A DNA stretch of 64,000 nucleotides from assembly GCA_040391535.1 (NCBI GenBank), contig JBEBXQ010000005.1, forward strand, positions 21,561 to 85,560, read 5' to 3'. Every line of letters begins with the position of its first letter. The stretch's first letter is position 1. Shown one piece after another: positions 1 through 8,414 of this stretch. Below the pieces are notes generated by a model. That model did no database searches, was not told the DNA's origin, and saw only the letters and a list, made by a program, of their open reading frames with translations. The stretch comes from JBEBXQ01 sp040391535. Its GTDB lineage: Bacteria > Bacteroidota > Bacteroidia > Cytophagales > Spirosomataceae. The position numbers and the translations under genes were made by a program.

Positions 1-1
1 T

Positions 2-1744
2 TCAGAAGCCTTTGTTACCGGTATATACGCAGGGTTAGGTCAGGGAGGCTTTAGCGAACAGATGCTTGCTTCCCTTTCGGATGAAGCTGTCTTTACGCAT
101 ACCGGAAGGGATATCAACCTGGTGAATGAAGGAAGTTTAAGTGCCTCAGTACTCGGATGGGTTGATGGTACCTATAACTGGAGTAATATGTACTCCCGTA
201 TCCGTGCTACCAATATCGCCATCGCGAACCTGCCAACAGCTACTTTTACCAACAGTACGCTGAGAGACAGACTGATAGGTGAAGCTTATTTTCTGAGAGC
301 GTATTATTATCAGCAGTTGCTTCGCTACTATGGTGGGGTTCCTATTATTCATAAGGTGTATACGCTGGATGAGGATTATGAGGCCGGCCGTAATACCTAT
401 GCCGAATGCGTAGCAGCTATTGTGAATGACTGCGACAGTGCCGCTATTATGCTGGCAGGAAAAACGGACGTAAAAGGAAGGGCAACAAAACTTGCCGCAC
501 TGACACTGAAATCAAGGGTGCTTACTTACGCGGCCAGTGATTTGCACGATGTGCCTACCATGAAAGCTAAATCCGCAGAACTGGCAAGCTACTCTAATCC
601 TGAATTTCTGGGGTACCTTTCCGGAGAAAGAGCTGCACGCTGGAATGCCGCACTTAGTGCGACTAAGGAAGCGCTGGATGCCAGTAACGGTGGATATAAG
701 CTAAACCTGACCGCCCCTGTTACAGCGGAAGAAGGTAAACTGAATTATGTTTCTATTGCTATGGCCGGAGCAAGTGGTGATAAGTCTCTGGATGCTTCTG
801 CCTCCAGCGAACTTATTTTTGCCAAATATTACACTCCGGATCTTAATGAAGGTGGCCGCTCAATGGGGCTTTATAATGGTCCTAACGGATACCATAACTG
901 GGCAGGAAATACACCTATCGGATTGCTGGTAGATGACTATGAAATGAATGACGGAACACCTTTCAGCTGGACAAATCCTGCTCATAAAGCGAACCCTTAT
1001 ACGAACAGAGACCCACGCTTGTATGCCACCATTCTGTATGACGGAGCCGACTGGAAACCGCGTCCTTCTGATGTGAATGACCCGGCTAATCAGGTACAGA
1101 CAGGAGCTTATGATATACTGAATGAATCAGGGGCCAAGGTAAACAGATATGGTCTTGATACCAGACAGTCTGTTGTTGAAGACTGGAACGGTAGCCGCAC
1201 AGGGTATTATATGCGTAAATTTATTGATCCGAACCCTGAACTTAGAGATCAGTCGGATCGTCAGAATATCCCCTGGCCATTCTTTCGGGTCACAGAATTG
1301 GTATTCAACCTGATTGAAGCGAATATCGAATTAGGAAACGATGCTGAAGCTTTAACGTGGCTGAACAGAATCCGTTTCCGCGCCGGTATGCCAGCTCTGA
1401 AAGTGGGTGGGGATGCGCTGAAAAAAGCTTATCAGCAGGAACGCCGCATAGAACTGGTTTATGAAGAGCACCGTTACCATGATACACGCCGCTGGATGAT
1501 TGCCAAAGAAACGTTGGGCCGTCCAATGCTGTATATTAACGTTACCGGGCGGTTCAAAGCTGGTAAGTCTATGAGAGAACCTTACCGCTACGATCCGACT
1601 GTATACGATTATACTTATACAAGTGTAGAAGAGAAATCGCATGAAAACCGTCAGTGGTTTGATAAAATGTATTTCAGACCATTTCACAGAGATGAGCTGA
1701 ACAGGAATCCAAGCCTTGAGCAGAATCCAGGTTTTGCTAACTGA
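2..1744 (+). CDS. RagB/SusD family outer-membrane nutrient-binding protein, 5' end missing
   Basis: The reading frame is open from base 2, ahead of the first ATG at 62, so the gene begins outside the window and its signal peptide and lipobox are not seen. About 580 residues are present. The segment with RLIGEAYFLRAYYYQQLLRYYGGVPII is the SusD tetratricopeptide-like helix region that packs on the TonB-dependent SusC partner. The C-terminal part has the family's LVFNLIEANIELG, LNRIRFRAGMP and RRIELVYEEHRYHDTRRW-type stretches. SusD proteins are surface lipoproteins that bind glycans or peptides and hand them to SusC. A susC gene is expected just upstream, outside the window. A terminator follows at 1770, so susD closes its operon. 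The substrate cannot be read from the sequence. Confidence 0.93.
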   Translation, partial: SEAFVTGIYAGLGQGGFSEQMLASLSDEAVFTHTGRDINLVNEGSLSASVLGWVDGTYNWSNMYSRIRATNIAIANLPTATFTNSTLRDRLIGEAYFLRAYYYQQLLRYYGGVPIIHKVYTLDEDYEAGRNTYAECVAAIVNDCDSAAIMLAGKTDVKGRATKLAALTLKSRVLTYAASDLHDVPTMKAKSAELASYSNPEFLGYLSGERAARWNAALSATKEALDASNGGYKLNLTAPVTAEEGKLNYVSIAMAGASGDKSLDASASSELIFAKYYTPDLNEGGRSMGLYNGPNGYHNWAGNTPIGLLVDDYEMNDGTPFSWTNPAHKANPYTNRDPRLYATILYDGADWKPRPSDVNDPANQVQTGAYDILNESGAKVNRYGLDTRQSVVEDWNGSRTGYYMRKFIDPNPELRDQSDRQNIPWPFFRVTELVFNLIEANIELGNDAEALTWLNRIRFRAGMPALKVGGDALKKAYQQERRIELVYEEHRYHDTRRWMIAKETLGRPMLYINVTGRFKAGKSMREPYRYDPTVYDYTYTSVEEKSHENRQWFDKMYFRPFHRDELNRNPSLEQNPGFAN

Positions 1745-1769
1745 TTTTCTGTACTGGTATTTTAATAAT

Positions 1770-1810
1770 AAAAGAGACTATGCTGCTTTGGTGGCATAGT
1801 CTCTTTTGTT
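1770..1810 (+). terminator. Rho-independent terminator of the susD operon
   Basis: A perfect 14-bp stem (AAAAGAGACTATGC paired with GCATAGTCTCTTTT) with a 10-base loop is followed by TTGTTATATTTTT. It lies 25 bases after the susD stop codon. Confidence 0.85.
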
Positions 1811-1841
1811 ATATTTTTGAATACGGCCGGATTGGCTATAC

Positions 1842-1882
1842 AACAAAACGGGCATCAGTTATAAACCGGTGCCCGTTTTGTT
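1842..1882. terminator. Bidirectional terminator between susD and htpG
   Basis: AACAAAACGGGCA at 1842-1854 pairs with TGCCCGTTTTGTT at 1870-1882. A and T runs sit inside both arms, so it can work on either strand. It lies just past the htpG stop on the minus strand. Confidence 0.75.
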
Positions 1883-1909
1883 ATTTCAAATTACTGTTTT
1901 CGAAAGCTC

Positions 1910-3742
1910 CTACAGCGTATCAACCGTGCGTTTAATAAACGTGGTAAGCGACTGCCCGTTAAGCATACCCTGTGATAGTAATGCAAGGTCATAAACTTGT
2001 TTTGCCAGTGCTTTCTGACCTTCTTCATCTGCGCCCAGAATTTTACCTGCAATAGGGTGGTTGGTATTAACCGAAACCGTATACATCAATGGCATATTGC
2101 CAAACATGCTGTTTCCGCCACCAGTAGCCTGCATGTCGGTCATACGACGCATGAATTCGGGGAAAGTGATGACGATAGGTAATTCGTCTACCGGCATGGC
2201 TTCTGCTGAAACCGTGGCGGCTTTGGTTTCGATAATACCTTCGAAGATACCCTTCAGTTTATCCTGATCTTCCTGGGAAAGAACGCTTTCAAGGGTGATC
2301 TCTTTTTCGATAAGCTTATCAATCGTATCCGCGTCTACACGCTTAACAGAAACTTTGTCCAGCTTTTGCTCAAGTGCTCCTATAAAATGCGGATCAATGA
2401 TGTTGTCTAACAGCAGGATATCATACCCTCTTTTTTTCGCACTTTGTACAAAGGCATCCTGTTTTTCAGGATCAGAAGTGTAAAGCCACGCCAGCGAACC
2501 CGACTTATCCGTTTGATTTTCCTTTGTATGCTCACGGTATTCTTCAAAAGTGAAGTATTTCTCCTCCGTATTTTTCAGCAAGCAGAAATCCTTCGCTTTT
2601 TCATAAAACTTATCGTCGCTCAGGATACCGTATTTTATAAATAAGCCAATGTTGTCAAATTTTTTCTCAAAACCCTCCCGGTCATTTTTAAAGATCTCGG
2701 AAAGTTTGTCAGCTACCTTACGGGTAATATAATTATTGATTTTCTTAACATTCCCGTCTGATTGCAGGTAGCTTCGTGAAACGTTCAGCGGAATATCCGG
2801 AGAGTCAATCACACCATGCAGCAACTGAAGGAAATCAGGAACAATATCTTTTACTTCGTCTGTGATAAACACCTGACGACTGTAGAGTCTTATTTTTTCC
2901 CTTTGCTGCTGAAAATCATTTTTCAGTTTCGGGAAATACAATACCCCGGTGAGGTTGAACGGATAATCTACATTCAGGTGAATCCAGAAAAGCGGGTCCT
3001 CACTGAATGGATGCAGTTCCTTATAGAAAGCCAGATAATCTTCGTCCGTTAGCTCAGAAGGACTTTTGGTCCATACCGGAGTGGGGTTATTAATAATCTT
3101 ATCTTCAAACTCGATTTCAACCGGAAGGAATTTACCGTATTTCTCCAGGATGCCACTCAGGCGGTGGTTTTCCAGGAATTCTTCCGAATCAGGAGCTATA
3201 TGCAGGATAATATCCGTTCCCCGGTCTTCTTTTTCTGCGGGCCCCAGTTCAAATTCAGTAGAACCATCACAAATCCACCTTACTGCTTCCGCCCCTTCTT
3301 TATAGGATTTGGTAATGATTTCAACGTTCTGGGCTACCATATAGGCGGAATAAAAACCAAGACCGAAATGTCCGATTATCCCTTTGTCTTCACCATTTCC
3401 GGTTTTATCCTTATACTTTTCAATAAATTCGGTAGCTCCGGAAAACGCAATCTGATTGATATATTTCCTGATCTCCTCAGCGGTCATTCCAATCCCACGA
3501 TCACTGATGGTAATGGTTTTGGCTTCTTTGTCTACTTTAACAGTAACTTTTAATTCGCCCAGTTCACCGTTAAACTCACCGAAAGAGGCTAATTGCTTGA
3601 TTTTTTGTGACGCATCTACAGCATTCGAAACCAGTTCCCGCAGGAAGATTTCATGGTCAGAATAAAGAAACTTCTTAATAATCGGAAAGATGTTCTCCGT
3701 GTGGATACTTAAATTCCCTTTTTCCTGAATTACTGTACTCAT
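1910..3742 (-). CDS. htpG: Chaperone protein HtpG (bacterial Hsp90)
   Basis: The product is a 610-residue cytosolic ATP-dependent chaperone, the usual length for HtpG. The N-terminal GHKL ATPase domain shows NIFPIIKKFLYSDHEIFLREL with Glu36 and Asn40 in the ATP-binding helix, DRGIGM (Asp81), and the lid motif GHFGLGFYSAYMVA. The middle domain has the PFNLTGVLYFP-type stretch and IPLNVSRSYLQ, which carries the catalytic-loop arginine. The C-terminal dimerisation domain is complete. It has its own terminator at 1842-1882 and no close same-strand neighbour, so it is probably monocistronic. I found no CIRCE-like operator or exact TAnnTTTG box in the roughly 290 bases upstream. Confidence 0.97.
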   Translation of the reverse strand: MSTVIQEKGNLSIHTENIFPIIKKFLYSDHEIFLRELVSNAVDASQKIKQLASFGEFNGELGELKVTVKVDKEAKTITISDRGIGMTAEEIRKYINQIAFSGATEFIEKYKDKTGNGEDKGIIGHFGLGFYSAYMVAQNVEIITKSYKEGAEAVRWICDGSTEFELGPAEKEDRGTDIILHIAPDSEEFLENHRLSGILEKYGKFLPVEIEFEDKIINNPTPVWTKSPSELTDEDYLAFYKELHPFSEDPLFWIHLNVDYPFNLTGVLYFPKLKNDFQQQREKIRLYSRQVFITDEVKDIVPDFLQLLHGVIDSPDIPLNVSRSYLQSDGNVKKINNYITRKVADKLSEIFKNDREGFEKKFDNIGLFIKYGILSDDKFYEKAKDFCLLKNTEEKYFTFEEYREHTKENQTDKSGSLAWLYTSDPEKQDAFVQSAKKRGYDILLLDNIIDPHFIGALEQKLDKVSVKRVDADTIDKLIEKEITLESVLSQEDQDKLKGIFEGIIETKAATVSAEAMPVDELPIVITFPEFMRRMTDMQATGGGNSMFGNMPLMYTVSVNTNHPIAGKILGADEEGQKALAKQVYDLALLSQGMLNGQSLTTFIKRTVDTL

Positions 3743-4034
3743 TTGTATTTTATTTAATTAATATGGAAAATTAAAACAAGTCTGTCTCTGCAATACATTT
3801 TAGAAATTAGCGTTCCATTAAGGAATTTTACCAGTGATTCTGACAGATTGACAGTATAGCATTCTGCAGACTCCATCCGGAGTTTTTGATTTCATTTGGT
3901 GACATTCAATGCATTTACTAATATTGTTATAAATTAGTGCTGAAAAAGAATACACGGGAGTATCACGGTTTCCGGACTGATGTCTTCCTGATCATGAGAA
4001 TTTCAATTGTAATTTAACTGTTTTTAAAAAGTAT

Positions 4035-4592
4035 ATGCTGATACAGCGCATCCGTACCATTTTTTTGGCAGTATTTGCCACCAGTCTGATTTTGTCATGC
4101 AGCACTCCGAGTTCAGTGCCTTTTACGAACTATACGGTCTTTACAGAGGACATCCGGAAAGACCTTGAAGGTGCCGGCATTTCGCTCAGCAGTGTTCAGT
4201 TTTATAATGATAAGGCCATTATTATCAAGAGAGAAGGTGTGAATCCCAATGATATTAATGTGACTGCCGAAGGGAAAATCAGCATTCAGAACGGAAAAAG
4301 TGTGCATACCATTAATCTGAGGCCCTTTACACCGGGTGTTTTGCTGACTTCAGCTGATGGTTCGATGAATGTTTCCTGGGATGATTCACAGCAGGATGAA
4401 GTGGGGATTAAATTTAATCTTAACGGAAATCAATATTACATGAACACAACTGACGATGCCAAACTGATTTATAAAAACAGTACTTATGATATTCAGACTG
4501 GTATCGGAACCAGACTGTTTGTCAATAAAGATATTATGAAGCAGGTCAACAAGGAAAGTCAGATTCTGAAAGGCCGGAAAGTAGGGCAATAA
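4035..4592 (+). CDS. Small lipoprotein of unknown function
   Basis: The product is 185 residues. It starts with a lipoprotein signal peptide: positive MLIQRIR, then a hydrophobic stretch, then a lipobox-like SLILSCS with the modifiable cysteine near residue 22. The mature part is hydrophilic and probably beta-rich, with repeated short hydrophobic strands separated by Asn/Gly/Asp turns. I do not recognise the family. It stands alone between htpG and a minus-strand operon and has its own terminator at 4613. An outer-membrane lipoprotein is likely. The function is unknown. Confidence 0.75.
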   Translation: MLIQRIRTIFLAVFATSLILSCSTPSSVPFTNYTVFTEDIRKDLEGAGISLSSVQFYNDKAIIIKREGVNPNDINVTAEGKISIQNGKSVHTINLRPFTPGVLLTSADGSMNVSWDDSQQDEVGIKFNLNGNQYYMNTTDDAKLIYKNSTYDIQTGIGTRLFVNKDIMKQVNKESQILKGRKVGQ

Positions 4593-4612
4593 CTGCTACC
4601 TGCCTCACTCCG

Positions 4613-4652
4613 GAAGCTACTGCCTGTTGAAAAGGTGGTAGCTTCTTTTTTT
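4613..4652 (+). terminator. Rho-independent terminator after the lipoprotein gene
   Basis: GAAGCTAC (4613-4620) pairs with GTAGCTTC (4638-4645), and a run of seven T follows. It reaches the first bases past the convergent DUF2400 gene end at 4651. Confidence 0.85.
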
Positions 4653-5445
4653 ATATCACATTCCGCGGAGTGCCAAAGCCTTCAATTCCCAGCCCGAACA
4701 AAGCAAAATCATATTTGACCGGGTCAAGGGGATCAAGTAGCTTTAATGAGGCGGTAAGTTCAGCAGCCGTTTGCCAGCTGGTTTTAGACTGACTGATTAA
4801 TCCCAGCAGCCGTCCGATCCGGTCTACGTGTACATCGCACGGGCAAATCAGATCTGATGGCGCAATTCTGTTCCAGATACCAAAATCAACCCCTTGTTCG
4901 TCTTTCCGAACCATCCATCGCAAAAACATATTTAATCGTTTACATGCCGATTTTCGGGCAGGTGTGGCAATATGTTTACGGGTTCTTTCGGGGAAATAGT
5001 CCAGTGAGCAGAAGTAATGATGAAAGCTGATCAGTGATTTTTCAATGGAAAAAGATGCATCAGGTATCAGAAAAGCATCTTCGAGTGAATCATGCTGCCG
5101 GTAATATTGCTGAAAAAAGTGAAGGAAATAAAGTGTATCGGTACTGTTGAAAGTACGGTGTTTAAAAGCCAGAAACCGCTTCAGGTCGTTTTCTTCATGA
5201 TTTTTTACAAAATCATAAGGTGCGCCATCCATCAGGTTAATCAGCTCCCTTGATTTGCTGATAATGGTTTTGCGCTGTCCCCATGCCAGAATGGCCGCCC
5301 AGAATCCCATGATTTCAATATCCTGTTTAATGGTAAACAAATGGGGTATACTGACAGGATCGTTCGGAATAAAGCCGGATGTATTGTATTGCCTGTACTT
5401 TTCCTCAAGCAATTCAATAACATAGGTACGGGGTAATTGCTGCAT
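4651..5445 (-). CDS. DUF2400 / TIGR02757 family protein
   Basis: The product is 264 residues. I chose the ATG at 5443-5445 (MQQLPRTYVIELLEEKY) because it overlaps the upstream stop codon by one base (TAATG), while a longer frame to 5580 would run back through the upstream gene. Conserved-looking stretches are FWAAILAWGQRKTIISKS near the N-terminus, CKRLNMFLRWMVRKD, then GIWNRIAPSDLICPCDVHVDRIGR, and a C-terminal DPVKYDFALFGLGI. The combination of helices with DVHV and a DPVKYDFALF end resembles helix-hairpin-helix DNA glycosylase folds (inference). The biological role of this family is not established. It is the last gene of a four-gene run with a membrane protein, a LysM protein and a DUF4905-like protein. 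Confidence 0.85.
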   Translation of the reverse strand: MQQLPRTYVIELLEEKYRQYNTSGFIPNDPVSIPHLFTIKQDIEIMGFWAAILAWGQRKTIISKSRELINLMDGAPYDFVKNHEENDLKRFLAFKHRTFNSTDTLYFLHFFQQYYRQHDSLEDAFLIPDASFSIEKSLISFHHYFCSLDYFPERTRKHIATPARKSACKRLNMFLRWMVRKDEQGVDFGIWNRIAPSDLICPCDVHVDRIGRLLGLISQSKTSWQTAAELTASLKLLDPLDPVKYDFALFGLGIEGFGTPRNVI

Positions 5446-5747
5446 TATCTGTTCGGATATAACTTGCCGAATAAATAGGCAAATACCCGCGAAATGGCAG
5501 AAAAGACCATAACGATAGTTGAAAACAGGAAAGTAAACACGGCAATGATGGGATAAAACAGGGTAAACATCACATACCATATTTTATAACCTACGGTGTT
5601 TTTCTGTTCTTCGCGTTCCTGCTGGCGTTTCGATTTATATTTAGGTTGTTCTGTCAATGCTTTGCTGGGTATTGGATAGTGATTATTTTGAGGCAATGTA
5701 ATTGATTTGTGCTCTGAAACGACGGGTATTGGGGGAGACCTTCTCAA
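5445..5747 (-). CDS. Small membrane protein of unknown function
   Basis: The product is up to 100 residues: a polar, Lys/Arg/Gln-rich N-terminal half (KYKSKRQQEREEQKN) followed by a hydrophobic half that can form one or two membrane helices (about residues 55-92). From the only usable ATG the gene overlaps the LysM gene upstream by 65 bases. A TTG codon at the 18th position lies next to that gene's stop codon and could be the true start, giving about 83 residues. The downstream DUF2400 gene starts inside its stop codon, so the two are translationally coupled. The family is not recognised and the start is uncertain. Confidence 0.6.
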   Translation of the reverse strand: MRRSPPIPVVSEHKSITLPQNNHYPIPSKALTEQPKYKSKRQQEREEQKNTVGYKIWYVMFTLFYPIIAVFTFLFSTIVMVFSAISRVFAYLFGKLYPNR

Positions 5748-6639
5748 AAGCCCTGGAAGAAAGTTTGATCAGAATTTCTTCGTTTACACTTGTATCAGGA
5801 ATTCTTCCGATCACCTTTACCCAAATCGACTCACTGTTAAATTCATTGGTAACCTGGATGAGTGTTCCGATAGGCGCTGTCCGGTGCAAAGCCAGGAATT
5901 TATTACTGCTTTCACCGGTATCAATAATTTCTGCCAGACCGTTTTCTGACATTTGCTTACCGCTAACTGGTTTGACAGGGACATTCTCTTCTGGTTTTAC
6001 GATCTTTTCAGCAACAGCAACGGGCTTTTTCTCCGCTTCGGTTGTCGTAGGGACACTCACCACCTTCCTGGGTTCAGGAGCGGGAACTTTGACTTCTGCA
6101 GTTGATTCAGAAACAATAAGCTCTTGTCCGACGATGACATTATCGGTGGACAGTTTATTCCATTTTCTGACGTCTGCCATCAGTACACCGTACTTCACGG
6201 CTACTCTGTAAAGGGTCTCACCTTCTGCAACAATATGTTTCGCAGGTGCGGCTGAAGCAGTAGCTTTAGGGGGAGCCGTATTATCGGGCGTTGCAGCAAC
6301 GGGTGTCTGGACTGCCGGTGCTACAGTCACTTTTTGTGAAGGAGCGGGGGCTGCGGCTGTTGCTTGTTTAAACGGAACCTTAATGATCTGCCCGGCCTGT
6401 ACCTGATCCGACATCCCCGGGTTAGCACCCCGTAAATCATGTATAGAAGTATTGTATTGGCGTGTCACAGCAAAAAGCGTCTGACCCGGATTTACCTTAT
6501 GAAGTATAAAGACCTGACCGTTTATCACTTCTTTACCTACCGAATCAACTTTTATTTCAGGCAGATTCAAAGCAGATGCGGAGAGTGCGGAAGACAAAGC
6601 TAATGCACATATTGCGCATAAAATACGTAAGATTTTCAT
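5683..6639 (-). CDS. Exported LysM-repeat protein with a degenerate RlpA-like domain
   Basis: The product is 318 residues. A signal peptide covers about residues 1-23. LysM repeat 1 spans about 45-90 and LysM repeat 2 about 134-177, separated by Ala/Pro-rich linkers. The C-terminal region, about 232-316, reads like an RlpA double-psi beta-barrel (GLAEIID, HRTAPIGTLIQVTN, WVKVIGRIPDT, EEILIKLSSRAFEKV). In RlpA the last motif normally carries an Asp before Leu-Ser; here it is Lys, and the usual SWYG start is absent. A binding role is therefore more likely than lytic transglycosylase activity (inference). LysM domains bind peptidoglycan, so a periplasmic cell-wall role is expected. It starts one base after the stop of the DUF4905-like gene. 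Confidence 0.85.
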   Translation of the reverse strand: MKILRILCAICALALSSALSASALNLPEIKVDSVGKEVINGQVFILHKVNPGQTLFAVTRQYNTSIHDLRGANPGMSDQVQAGQIIKVPFKQATAAAPAPSQKVTVAPAVQTPVAATPDNTAPPKATASAAPAKHIVAEGETLYRVAVKYGVLMADVRKWNKLSTDNVIVGQELIVSESTAEVKVPAPEPRKVVSVPTTTEAEKKPVAVAEKIVKPEENVPVKPVSGKQMSENGLAEIIDTGESSNKFLALHRTAPIGTLIQVTNEFNSESIWVKVIGRIPDTSVNEEILIKLSSRAFEKVSPNTRRFRAQINYIASK

Positions 6640-6640
6640 T

Positions 6641-7453
6641 CTACTGTGTGAGGTTTAAGCTTGTAAATTCATTGTTATTGGTGAGAAAAACCAGCTTGTT
6701 ATTTTTAAACAATATTGTTTCTATTCCTATTCCTGACAGGCGTTCTCCGGTCTTCTCATGGTACAGCACTGAACCGTAAATGTCTGTTACCAAAAGCCAC
6801 TGTTCGAAAGCCTTTTCGCGGTAAATATAGTAAGAAAGTACCAGAAATTGATTGGCTTCAAGATAATCAATAACCACAGGCTCTTCTGTTCCGGTTAATT
6901 TTCTGAGAAACGAACTGATCTTACTAAAATATATATTATCAGGTAAATAACGTATCGGAGCCCGGTAACTGACGGTGGGATCTGTAATATTTAAATAATC
7001 ACTATCGGCTGGTTGTGCGTCTTTGATGTAATAGCGCTTTTCCTGCAGGCCTGCAGGACTTCGCTGAAAGGTAAGTAACCGTTTATCGTCGAGTACGCTG
7101 ATAAAATTGTGATGCGGTAAAACCCACTCCGGAAGGCCTGTTTTGCTGTCAGCTGCGATCAGGTCATCGGGTTGTGGGAGTTCATGCTGGCGGTACTGAT
7201 GAAAAAATAAGCGCCCCGACCCTGAACCTGTGAGTTGGGTAGACCATTCTGCAAAAGGTAATTCCGCATACCATTTTGTTTCCGGAACGGATAAGTCAAT
7301 TACAGCATGGCGCACAGTTTTTGATTCCTGATTCCTGATTTCAACGGCCCATTCATCAGAATCTGTATTGGCCGAGGGGATTATCCGCCAGATAAGGCCA
7401 TCAAACTGTTTGCGAAAATAGATTTCCAAGATAGAATTGGTATGTTTTTTCAA
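6641..7453 (-). CDS. DUF4905-like protein of unknown function
   Basis: The product is 270 residues, with no signal peptide and no membrane segment. The pattern of alternating beta strands (GLIWRIIP, FISVLDDKRLLTFQ, KLVFLTNNNEFTSLNL) suggests a small beta-propeller or beta-sandwich. I assign it tentatively to the Bacteroidota DUF4905 family from overall appearance. No function is established. It is the first gene of a tight minus-strand run: the LysM gene starts one base past its TAG stop. Its start codon faces kdsB on the other strand about 40 bases away, so promoter elements for the two genes must overlap or lie inside coding sequence. Confidence 0.6.
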   Translation of the reverse strand: MKKHTNSILEIYFRKQFDGLIWRIIPSANTDSDEWAVEIRNQESKTVRHAVIDLSVPETKWYAELPFAEWSTQLTGSGSGRLFFHQYRQHELPQPDDLIAADSKTGLPEWVLPHHNFISVLDDKRLLTFQRSPAGLQEKRYYIKDAQPADSDYLNITDPTVSYRAPIRYLPDNIYFSKISSFLRKLTGTEEPVVIDYLEANQFLVLSYYIYREKAFEQWLLVTDIYGSVLYHEKTGERLSGIGIETILFKNNKLVFLTNNNEFTSLNLTQ

Positions 7454-7493
7454 AAGTAGGTTACTTTGGTGTGAGATTCAAAATTTTAAAGAT

Positions 7494-8231
7494 TTGAAAG
7501 TAACAGGAATAATTCCGGCCCGGTATGCCTCAACACGTTTTCCCGCTAAGGCACTGGTAGATATAGGAGGGAAAAGCATGATCAGAAGAGTATATGAGCA
7601 GGCACTCAATGCCCGTTCGCTCAGTCGTGTTGTAGTAGCGACCGATGATGAGCGGATTCTGGAACATGTGCAGCGCTTTGGCGGTGAGGTGGTGATGACT
7701 TCCCCGAATCACCAGAGCGGTACAGACCGGTGTCAGGAAGCTTATGAAAAACTGAAGGATGATGCTGAATATGTAATCAATATTCAGGGCGACGAACCTT
7801 TTATTCATCCGTCTCAGATTGATAATCTTTCCGCTGTGCTGGACGGAAAAACAGAACTTGCGACGTTGGTGAAAGTAATCAGGGATACAGATACGCTGTT
7901 TAATATCAATTCCCCGAAGGTAATCATGAGTCATTCCGGAGAGGTGCTTTATTTCAGTCGGCATACCTTACCTTATATCCGTGGCCTGGAGCCGGACGAA
8001 TGGCTGAACCATCATACGTATTATAAGCATATCGGTATTTATGCTTATCGTGCTGATATTCTCGCGCAGATTACACAGCTGCCTGTATCTGCTCTTGAAA
8101 AAGCAGAAGGACTGGAACAGCTCCGCTGGCTGGAAAACGGCTATTCGGTCAAAGCAGTGGTTACCAATGAAGACTCTCATGGAGTGGATACACCGGAAGA
8201 TCTTGATAAGATCCGTAAGAAGTTTTTATAG
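7494..8231 (+). CDS. kdsB: 3-deoxy-manno-octulosonate cytidylyltransferase (CMP-KDO synthetase), TTG start
   Basis: The enzyme activates KDO with CTP to CMP-KDO for lipid A inner-core synthesis, in the cytoplasm. It is 245 residues with the family N-terminus KVTGIIPARYASTRFPAKAL, VVVATDDERI, SGTDRCQEA, the metal-binding NIQGDEPF, and a C-terminal HGVDTPEDL. The start is a TTG at 7494: family members begin with M-K-V-x-G-I-I-P-A-R, and the only upstream in-frame ATG (7437) would lie inside the divergent gene and add 19 unrelated residues. A partial -7 box, TTACTTTG at 7461-7468, has a TTG 21 bases upstream. No kdsA or other lipopolysaccharide gene is adjacent. Confidence 0.93.
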   Translation: MKVTGIIPARYASTRFPAKALVDIGGKSMIRRVYEQALNARSLSRVVVATDDERILEHVQRFGGEVVMTSPNHQSGTDRCQEAYEKLKDDAEYVINIQGDEPFIHPSQIDNLSAVLDGKTELATLVKVIRDTDTLFNINSPKVIMSHSGEVLYFSRHTLPYIRGLEPDEWLNHHTYYKHIGIYAYRADILAQITQLPVSALEKAEGLEQLRWLENGYSVKAVVTNEDSHGVDTPEDLDKIRKKFL

Positions 8232-8414
8232 GGAATTAACATTAATTAACAACACTTGTTAATTTTACCTATGATGCTGAGTAACAGCGTCCAGAGGGTT
8301 AATAGGAATAGAATTGTCAGGGATGAACAAAACCGCCTGACAGGTACAGATACTTCTCAGTGTATCTTATACGTTTACTTTCTGTAAAGTATAACAGAAA
8401 ACAGAATCATAATT

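Noticed and set aside
3164..3553. 129-residue open frame on the plus strand
   Set aside because: Antisense to htpG and rich in Phe/Tyr, typical of a shadow frame.
5702..6211. 169-residue open frame on the plus strand
   Set aside because: Antisense to the LysM/RlpA-like gene; the Ala/Pro-rich linkers of that gene create long open frames on the other strand.
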